Of a stretch of 64,000 nucleotides of DNA, positions 56,319 through 64,000 are shown in pieces; positions within the stretch are counted from its first letter, which is position 1, and each line of letters begins with the position of its first letter. The position numbers and the translations under genes were made by a program. The notes below the pieces were generated by a model. The model was not told where the DNA came from, ran no database searches, and was given only the letters and a program-made list of their open reading frames with translations. The DNA comes from Narthecium ossifragum (taxonomy: Eukaryota > Streptophyta > Magnoliopsida > Dioscoreales > Nartheciaceae). The DNA lies in contig OY986966.1 of NCBI GenBank assembly GCA_963920575.1, positions 18,781,888 through 18,845,887 on the forward strand, given 5' to 3'.

Positions 56319-57946
56319 TGAAGACATGTCCCTCTGCCCCTGTGGCTCGTTGTGGACCGCAAAGGCAATTTGGTAAATTATGTCTTGCCGGTTTGTTTCA
56401 CACCCGCGTGTGCACACACTAATCATGTTTGTGTTAGTGTTTGAATAGAAAGGTTAGGTGGACCCGAGATCGAAAGATCCGGCCTTGGGCTTGTGTTTTA
56501 GCCCAAGTCTAGCTTTCTGGACCTAAAGGATCGATCTTTCCTTGCTAGAAGATCGATCTTTTAGTGCCAGAAAGTCAAGGCGCGATCGTCATGAAGGATC
56601 GAGCTTTCCTCAGGGAAACATCGATCATTCATAGGTCGGTTCGTTTGTCTATAAAACGGACATAACCTTCTTCCTTGAATCCTTTTGAAATTCACCGTTC
56701 TTGAGCTCAGATCCGGCTGGATTTTGAAGTGATTGAGGAGGATCCAAGGCTTAGCAACTGGGATTGAAGCAGCTCTTGCCTAGGTAGGTATCCCTACCTA
56801 CTTTGTTTTCCGGTTTTGTGAGTTTGAGTTGATTGTTATTTGTTTTGCTTATATCTTATTGCATGGTTGTTAGTTTGTAGCATACTTATTGGTTTTGGAC
56901 TCGTGATCCTTTATACTACCAGATCCCAAGGTTTTGTGGGATTTGGTAGAGTTTTTTTATGGTATTTCTCACTGGAGGTTCGCCAGAGAACCCAACAAGA
57001 TCGATCCTTCATTGTTGGTCATGCTGAGCCCGAGCACGATCGATCATCTTGCGAAGATGATCGATCTTTGTTCCAGGGTGGCATGGGATGCCTTCTGTCA
57101 CGAGGATGATCGATCTTCCTGGGAGGAAGGATCGATCTTCCTTGGCGCGACAAGGAAGATGCCCTCTATCGCGAGGATGATCAATCTTCCTGGGAGGAAG
57201 GATCGATCTCCTTTGGTTTGATAAGAAAGGGGGGCTCTCTGTTACTTGGAAGATCGATGTTTTCTTAGGAAGAGATCGATCCTTTGGTGGCAGAGAGGAG
57301 TTTTCCATTGGCGTTGCCCGCGGGATTTGGTATGTACGGTTTTCTTACCGCTTTATATATTGTACATATCATTAAGCATGTTAGCCCCATATTAGGGGTA
57401 GTGGTGAACCTGGAGAGTGATGACTCCTGGGATGTTTAGAATAAGTGAGCGAGTGGCCCTACTGCTTTCCATAGCCTTCCATGCCGGCATGCACCGAGGG
57501 CCTTTATATGTGTGGTTTGCCATCTGTTGTTTGCGGGGCTGCTTCCCAATGCAGCTTGTTGTTAAACTGGCTGGCAGTTGGTGATGTACCACTGCAGCAG
57601 TTCCAGACCTTAAATATGTATTCACCACTCCGGGCCGGCCGTGTGTCGAGCCCAGACCTTGTTCATGTTATCATCACATATTGTTGCATGCTTAAATGTC
57701 TTATATGCGCATGTTCATAGCATACATCTTATTGTGCATTAGTTGCATAAGGTTAGGGCCATGGGCGATTTGTGGGTCACCGTCCCGAGGCTTAGAAACT
57801 CGGATTTAGCCCTAGGACCGGGGTCGGGTAGTTTGGACCAGGTTTGAATTGTGGTATACAGTCGAATTCAATGATAGGCCTAGATGACTCATATACCTGT
57901 GGATTGATGATGCTAGAGGTAGTATCGGCGTCTAGTCGAGTGCTGA
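56319..57946 (+). repeat. Tekay-family LTR (LTR-E), 3'-truncated
   Basis: It starts TGAAGACATGTCCCTC (the family's TGTGAGGACATG with changes). TATA box at 56650-56656. An inverted repeat GTAGGTA-TCCC-TACCTAC is at 56784-56801. GATCGATC pairs lie on both sides of the TATA box. It is cut at 57946 by the 5S-bearing piece. No gene. Confidence 0.8.
56529..57281 (+). repeat. Paired GATCGATC hairpins in LTR-E
   Basis: Upstream of TATA: 56529/56551 and 56597/56619. Downstream: 56999 (single), 57038/57059, 57108/57130, 57179/57201 and 57252/57274. Spacing 21-22 bp; period of the downstream group 70, 71 and 73 bp. Example hairpin: GATCGATCTTCCT, loop GGG, AGGAAGGATCGATC. Confidence 0.9.
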
Positions 57947-58199
57947 TGTAACTCCCCGGCCCCGGCCCTCCACTGGGCCCCGGACCGCGGGCTCCAGGTC
58001 CGACCAGGATCCGCCCAACAGCTTCGCGCCCCGACACAATATTGTCCGCTTTTGACTCACCGTCAAAAACCGAGCAACCCCTCCCAACTTCCCGGGAGGT
58101 CACCCATCGCTCCAACGCCGAGCACGCATAACGTTGGAGTTTTCTGACGGATCATTGCTATCACGGCTTTAAAACGCGTTGTGTCTATTAAGGACTTAC
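57947..58199. mobile_element. Cassandra-like TRIM LTR piece carrying 5S rRNA sequence
   Basis: It starts TGTAACTCCCCGGCC, and 58087-58167 resembles the reverse complement of plant 5S rRNA (CCCGGGAGGTCACCCATC, GAGCACGCATAACG, GACGGATCATTGC). 5S-derived sequence inside a short LTR is the mark of Cassandra TRIMs. It continues with AAAACGCGTTGTGTC and is cut by Athila-3 at 58200. Confidence 0.65.
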
Positions 58200-59718
58200 T
58201 GATGATGATGCATCATATTATATTTTTATCCCTTGATACTTAGTCTCATGTGCTTATTTGGTACCTAAATACACTCATTATTCTTATATTTTGATTTATA
58301 ATGCAATTGAAGTCCTTAAGTACGAAAAGAAGCTGTAAAGAGTATTTGAATCAACTTTAAAGATTACACTGTACCTGCTTATGAAGAACCAGATGATGTG
58401 TCATATATGAATGGTAAGCTCTTGACGTCTAGTTTCTGGAGAATTTTATGGTTCGTGATTCCGACTTTTCTAAAGGAAGTTACGATAATTTTACTACCGA
58501 TAACGCAGTCTGGATGGCAGAATAGTAAATACTCTGAAAAGTCCGATCGATCAGTCTCCCTAATAGGATCGATCCGTTTATGCAGAAACCTGACAGAACG
58601 CATACTTTTCAGCTGTACATAGTCCGATCGATCCTACTATCCATCCTACTTAGAAGATCGATCCGACACCCCTGGTCAGATCGATCCGACTCGGGCGTAG
58701 CCAGAAATTAAAGATTCCGATGAGAATGATCGATCCGACACCCATAGAGGGATCGATCCTACTTTCCCAGTGAAGAAATTCAACGGTTCAGATCAAATCC
58801 GAGGATGGGAAACTTATGGGCTATAAATAGGGTTCTTTTTAGGGATTAAGGGGGGCGAATTCGAGAGGTTTTTGGCTGCTCCTTTCTATTTCTTTGATAT
58901 TTCTAGGGTTCTTCTTTCTTCCTTAAAGGATTGGATTGTTCTTCATGGCCTTGCGTGGCTAAACCTTAATTCTTGGTCGAGGAGACTAAAACCTCGGAAT
59001 CAATGTAACTGTGAGATCTAATCTATTTTTTATCGTTCAGATTATACTTGAGTATTAGATGTTCTTCTGAGATTAAATTTTCATGATTGTCTTGTCTAAT
59101 TGCTAGGAGGCCTACTAGTTTATTATTCATTGCGATCTAATGCTAGGCCGGATATCAAATTCGTAATTATTTGATCCCTCTAATCTGCGAAGCAACTGAG
59201 ATCTATTGATTTACTGCATTTCAGAGATTAATAGATCTTTGGAAGAATATTCGACTAGATTAAATGCAACCGCTTGTGCTTGTGTTGTTTAGCTTCATCA
59301 ATCTCCCTATTCTTAAGGCTGCTACTAGATTAAATCTACAGCGCTTGTCTTAGGTTGTCTAGTAGTTAGGGTTGATTAGATCGTTTGTTTCTAATTAACT
59401 ATGTTTGAGGAGAGATTCGAATTTCATTCGAACGGTGAATATTCATGGTATGAATTGATTGATACTTGCATCAATGATCAGTTGTTGGATTCCGATGGTG
59501 GATGTTGACTCAGACCAAGGTTTGTTCTCTTGATTCAATTTGATTCTTCACTTTAGATTATTTCTTTATTATTTTCGTTTTACTCAAAACCCCCCATCTT
59601 TGTTCACTAAATACAAAACTAGCCTAAACACTCTTCATGGGATCGACTCGTACTCGCACTACTACATTTATTTTGAAGGGTATTGGTTTTATTTTTGAGT
59701 GCCTACGATAGCACATCA
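58200..59718 (+). repeat. Athila-3 5' LTR (1,519 bp)
   Basis: It starts TGATGATGATGCATC and ends ACGATAGCACATCA. TATA box at 58822-58830. It is shorter than the Athila-1 LTR, partly because it has one fewer 72-bp hairpin module. Confidence 0.92.
58545..58758 (+). repeat. Paired GATCGATC hairpin array in Athila-3 U3
   Basis: Sites start at 58545/58567, 58626 (single), 58656/58679 and 58728/58751. The plan matches Athila-1 (pair, single, pairs 72 bp apart) with one pair less. Confidence 0.92.
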
Positions 59719-59723
59719 AATTT

Positions 59724-59740
59724 TGGCTTCATTGCCGGGG
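59724..59740 (+). promoter_or_regulatory. Athila-3 primer-binding site, tRNA-Asp type, decayed
   Basis: TGGCTTCATTGCCGGGG, 5 bp after the LTR, differs at three positions from the exact tRNA-Asp complement seen in Athila-2. Confidence 0.75.
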
Positions 59741-59857
59741 AGTGATTCTAGTTGATTTCTGTGCTTATTGTGATCTTTATTTTCATAAAAAAAAAAGAGT
59801 TTACACAAATTTTCTTGATTTGTTTTTCTCGATTTACCGGAAACTTCTTGATTGTTT

Positions 59858-61333
59858 ATGAGTATAGCTCGATCTTTTAATCAAGGTGATTTGCAGTACG
59901 ATCCAGAGATAGAAAGAACTTTACACATGTTAAGGAGGGAAGCTCGGAGAAACATTGAGGAGAACGATTTAGCTCTTGACCACTTATTTGTTAGCGATTC
60001 TGAATTAGAAGAGGAAGAAGTCATGGCCGGAAATCAGATTTTGAAAGAACTTGCAGCCCCAGATTTGAATCAACAACCGTTATGCATTACATTCCTTACT
60101 TTGGATGTTGCTACTACTTTTGAATTGAAATCTGGACTAATACATCTCTTACCCACTTTTCATGGACTTACAGGTGAAGATCCTCACAAGCATTTAAAGG
60201 AGCTTCATGTTGTGTGCATAAGTATGAAACCCATGGGGGTGACTGAAGATCAAATCAAATTGAGAGCCTTCCGATTTTCTTTGAAGGATTCGGCTAAGGA
60301 TTGGCATTATTATTTACCATCTGGGAGTATTACTACATGGAACGAGATGAAGATGTTGTTTTTGGAGAAATATTTTCTAGCTTCAAGGGCGGCCAACATT
60401 TGGAAAGAGATCTGTGGTGTAAGGCAACATAATGGAGAGTCTCTACACGAGTATTGGGAACATTTTAAGAAATTATGTGTAAGCTGTCCACATCATCAAA
60501 TTAGTGAGCAATTACTTATCTAATATTTTTATGAGGGCTTACTAACCAATGACAGGAGTATGATTGATGCCGCTAGTGGAGGAGCTTTGGTAGATAAAAC
60601 TCATGAAGTCGCGAGCAACTTGATTGCAAATATGGCAGCTAATTCTCAACAATTTAATACTAGACTTGATTCTTATTCAAAACATGTTAATGAGGTAAAT
60701 GTCTCATCCCTGGAACAACAGATTGCGAGTCTAACTTCTCTTGTTCGTCAATTGGTTGTAGGTAATATGCAAACAACAACGGTTTGTGGGATCTGTTCGG
60801 TGACAAGACATCCAACCGACATGTGCCCAACTCTCCAAGAGGAGCCCAGTGAACAAGTAAATGCAACGGGTAGTTTCCCTGGGCTATCACAAAGGAAGTA
60901 TGATCCACATTCAAACACGTATAATCCGGGATGGAGGGATCACCCCAATCTCAACTATGGGAATCCACAAGTAAATTAGCCCGCAACTCAATTCCGTCCA
61001 AGTGGCCAGCAATATCAACCATATAGACCGCCATACTCCCCGAGACAACAACCAAACCCAACTTCTAATTCTTGTATGTCTTTAGAAGATATAGTTAAAT
61101 CTCTTGCTACTAACACTTTGCAATTTCAACAGGAGACGAAGGCCAATATTCAAGATTTGGAGCATCAGGTGGGCCAGATGGCGACTGCAATTAGCAAGCT
61201 GGAGGCGCAAAGTTCGGGAAAATTACCCTCTCAAACGGTAAAAAATCCAAGAGAAAATGCAAGTGCAATTATTTTGAGGAGTGGTAAAGAAGTTGAGATT
61301 CCAGCAAAAGAAGCCACTGCATCGTCACCGTAA
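59858..61333 (+). pseudogene. Athila-3 gag
   Basis: ATG 59858 (MSIARSFNQGDLQYDP). The gag core is at about residues 70-220 (SGLIHLLPTFHGLTGEDPHK, LKDSAKDWHYYLPSGS, HEYWEHFKKLCVSCPHHQ), a zinc knuckle CGICSVTRHPTDMC is at about 60787-60828, and a second coiled region at 61076-61210. Three stops in one frame (TAA 60521, TAG 60977, TAA 61331) are the only breaks seen; the frame then continues into the protease. Confidence 0.88.
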
Positions 61334-61915
61334 GGAAAAGAGCAAAATATTGTCGCGGACAAAGACTTTTCCGATGACGACGACGTACCTAAGCGTAAGT
61401 TTCCACCTCTCTCTGATTATAAACCAGTGCCACCACTCTCAGATCTATATGAGACTTTTCGCCGATGTGAGGTAAATATTCCACTTTTAGATGCTATTAA
61501 ACAAGTAGCTCGTTATGTTAAATTCTTGAAAGAATTGTGTACAATTAAGAGGAAACAGAAACTTAAAGGATGTGAGAAGGTGAGAGTAGGTGAAAATGTT
61601 TCTGCAATTCTTCAAAGAAAAATTCCTGCAAAGTGTAAAGATCCACGTATGTTTGCTATCCCATGTACAATTGGTAACACCAAATTTGAGAAGGCCATGT
61701 TAGATCTAGGAGCTTCTATCAATGTCATGCCATATTCTATATTATCTTCTTTAAAACTTGGGCCTTTGAATGAAACTGGTGTTGTGATTCAATTGGCTGA
61801 CAGATCTAACGCCTATCCTAAAGGTGTAGTTGAAGATATTCTTGTGCAAATCAATGATTTAGTTTTCCTTGCTGATTTCTATGTGCTTGATATGGAGAAT
61901 GATGATCACACTACT
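61334..61915 (+). pseudogene. Athila-3 protease, cut by LTR insertion
   Basis: Same frame as gag. DLGASINVMPYSILSSLKLG is the active-site region. About 18 codons found in Athila-1 between LSDYKPVPP and SDLYETFRR are missing here. Coding stops at 61915, where CTACT precedes the inserted LTR. Confidence 0.88.
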
Positions 61916-62990
61916 TGTCGCGCCCCGGCCCGCAGAGCGCAACCGGGCCGGGGGCGCGAGGGGGAGAAAACCTACAACTACAGCCTCAACTGGCGGAAAC
62001 AGTTGAGACTAAAGCCCAGCTGGCGGAAACAGCTGGACGGCACAAAGAAAGAGCGGAAGCAAGCAAACTAAACAACTATTAACATTTATTACAAACCAGC
62101 AATAAAAAGTTAACATGGTTTAGTACAACAGCTACAAGGGATCACAGTCCCCAAAAAGAAACCACAACACCCACCGGGGTCTCTGCGAACGCACAGACGA
62201 ACCCATCCTGACCCTCAGACATGATCAGGATCCGGAGCGCTGCCTCGAGACGACCGAGGGGGTAACACTGGGACAGAGCGGCCACCTGCACCTGCAACAA
62301 ACACAGTCCAGGTAGGCATGAGCAACAGCTCAGCAGGGTCCTACTCTACAACTCCCACAAACAAGGGTAAAGCAACCGGACACACTCTTATGCCAAGTAC
62401 CGAGGCTTGCCAAGGATCCCATAAACCCCGTCAATAACCCGAAGGGTTCCTGTCCTAGGTGCGTATCTCCGACAACGCCACTGCTTAGGGGTGGGCAACT
62501 CCGACATTCCCTGACGCAGGGTGGACACGACGCAACCAGTAGGACCCCCTTCTCCAAGTGGGATCTCCGCACTTGGCGGAACAACCGAAGTTAAGACTAC
62601 CATCACTCGGTACTCAAAGCAACAGAGTCAACACCCACCCAACCTACCCTAGCATGCCTAATGCACAGGAAAACAGGGCAGGATAGATATGATAAAGCTG
62701 TAAACAACCAACACAGCAAGGGCACACCTTCGGCCCATTTATACTAAACACTCCCGAGGGTCATGACTCCCTCGGTTCACCACAAAGCGGTAAGGGCATA
62801 CTGTCAGCCCATTTATTCTACACAACCCGAGATGCATCACTCTCTCGGTTCAACCACAAAGCGATAAGCATACATGCATAGCTCATTACAGGATAAACCC
62901 CGAGGGTAAAACCGTAAAAACCACTTGCATGCGAAGCCCCGCGGGCAAAACAGCACTTAAAGCAAGTAAAACCCTCTCTGCACCGAAAGA

Positions 62991-63889
62991 GATCAATCTC
63001 CTATAGCATGGAGATCGATCTTCCTCGAGGCTAGAAGCACCCGTCCTGGTCACCCCCAACAAGATCGATCTCCACCCATATGAAGATCGATCTTTTAGGT
63101 GACCCACGACGCACAGGCGCCAGCCGCCAAGAGATCGATCTTCCTCCCAGGGAAATCGCTCTCACTCGGGCGGGTTGGGCCACCCCGACCAAGATTGATC
63201 TCTTCCCAAGAGATCAATCATGATTGGGTTTACGCCGGCGGCCGGACGGCGAGGAACACCGCCGGAAACTGCCACCATACCTCACCATTCTAGGTGGGAT
63301 GGTAGAACTCAGTGCCACGAAGCTACTCAAGGCTCCCAAACCAAAAACCAACATCAATACACGAAGATCTAAGGAAAACAAATTCGGATCTCAAAACCCA
63401 AAAGCAACCGGAGTTTAGAAGAAGAACCCTACCTCTTCAACGCAGCTTCGATCCACAAGTCCTACCCCAGGACCTTCCTCGCCTTGCCACGAACCCAACG
63501 AGCCTTCAAGCTCCCGGAGAGGTTGCCGGAGGAGGAAGAACGGCGAGCGGAAGCTCTCAGCCGGAACAGGGGAAAGCAGAGCCGCGAGGAAGAAGAAGAG
63601 AAGAAGAAGAAGAAGAAGAAGAAGAAGAAGAAAGGAAGGGGGAAGGGGCGGGTAAGGCCGGGGGAAAGCCGGCTAAAGCGGGGAAAAGCTGGGGGAGGGG
63701 AGGGAAAGTCTTCCCTCCCCTGACAGGGGAAGCGACGGCCACCGCGGTGGCCGTCCTTCGAAAGCCACCGACAGAGACTTCCAGGCACAGGGAGATCGAT
63801 CTTCATGGACATGGAGATCGATCTTCCTCGCCCAGAACGACGACCACTAGGCACAGAGAGATCGATCTTCATGGCCATGGAGATCGATC
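62991..63889 (-). repeat. Paired GATCGATC hairpins in LTR-F
   Basis: Pairs at 62991/63013, 63063/63085, 63133/63154, 63193/63212, and further right 63794/63816 and 63860/63882. Spacing mostly 21-22 bp. The first four recur at 72, 70 and 60 bp, the mirror of LTR-B. Confidence 0.9.
63588..63632. repeat. (GAA)n microsatellite in LTR-F
   Basis: A GAA/AAG run of about 15 units. A shorter GAA-rich tract occupies the matching place in the Tekay-2 LTRs (22460-22530, 54570-54620). Confidence 0.9.
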
Positions 63890-64000
63890 TCCCTTGCCCA
63901 AAACGGCAACCTTGGGTTGAGCCACAAGCCCAAGCACAGGACTACCGAACCAGGGTCCACCTAACCTTTCTAACAACACAAGCACCAAACAAGGTCTGTG

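Larger units (their letters stand above)
58200..64000 (+). mobile_element. Athila-3, 5' half, interrupted by an LTR at 61916
   Basis: 5' LTR, tRNA-Asp-type primer site, gag and protease of the same family as Athila-1; the protease stops at 61915 in DMENDDHTT where a Tekay-family LTR inserts. The remainder lies beyond the window. Athila-1 and Athila-3 overlap at gag end and protease, with scattered differences, so they are different copies. Confidence 0.9.
61916..64000 (-). repeat. Tekay-family LTR (LTR-F), runs off the window
   Basis: It starts TGTCGCGCCCCGGCCC on the plus strand and follows the minus-oriented family plan to near its end (the GTGTTTGT-type stretch at 63985-64000). At least 2,085 bp. 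A Ser-rich minus-strand frame (63878-63462) parallels those in the Tekay-2 LTRs. CTACT (61911-61915) would be the left target duplication. Confidence 0.82.

Noticed and set aside
58087..58167. Functional 5S rRNA gene
   Set aside because: Partial, diverged and embedded in an LTR-like piece; no tandem 5S unit.

Overview
The window is plant nuclear DNA made essentially of transposable elements. I see no host gene, tRNA gene or intact rRNA gene. Plant-specific lineages identify it as angiosperm: Athila (PBS complementary to tRNA-Asp), Tat with a second RNase H domain and an antisense plant-mobile-domain gene, Tekay/Del-type chromoviruses, Ty1/copia with an initiator-Met PBS, L1-type LINEs, and a 5S-bearing fragment resembling Cassandra. 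The species cannot be read from the sequence. The density of nested insertions suggests pericentromeric or other heterochromatin.

Layout. Bases 1-7085 hold the 3' half of a decayed Athila element (Athila-1) with its 3' LTR, inserted in a minus-strand LINE (LINE-1). LINE-1 runs right to left across nearly the whole window in pieces: ORF1 start 55835-54935, ORF1 middle 21907-21798, ORF1 end 13924-13046, ORF2 endonuclease 13045-11625, reverse transcriptase 8042-7086. The gaps are later insertions: a solo LTR at 8043-11624 (TSD AAATC) that itself holds a fragment of a tRNA-Asp-primed element; a solo LTR at 13925-21797 (TSD AATAT/AATAG) that holds a deleted Athila (Athila-2, 15636-21313, TSD GACTC); and a Tekay-type element (Tekay-2, 21908-54934, TSD TGTTC). 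Tekay-2 contains a truncated copia (23463-25786), a solo LTR (25787-48657) split by a 20.5-kb Tat element (26931-47448, TSD GGGAG), itself split by another solo LTR (31291-34356, TSD GATAT), and an Athila-like 3' fragment (49541-53263). On the right are the 3' tail of a second LINE, another Tekay-family LTR (56319-57946), a 5S-bearing Cassandra-like piece (57947-58199), and the 5' half of a third Athila (58200 on), cut at 61916 by one more Tekay-family LTR that leaves the window.

Coding capacity. Every retroelement is disabled by stops, frameshifts or deletions; the longest clean frames are the gag and the protease/reverse-transcriptase segment of Athila-2. The most gene-like unit is antisense inside the Tat element (44056 to 40387, minus strand): a TATA box, a good leader intron, a plant mobile domain, a 75-nt GT-AG intron and a charged C-terminal part, with three in-frame stops.

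The main unexplained signal is a family of paired palindromes. LTRs of unrelated lineages (Athila, another tRNA-Asp-primed element, Tekay-type) carry arrays in which GATCGATC occurs twice about 22-23 bp apart, each pair able to fold as a short hairpin, with pairs recurring every 60-73 bp close to the LTR TATA box. The copia LTR has an analogous array built on TCGA palindromes. All positions, repeat periods and mismatch counts here were read by eye.
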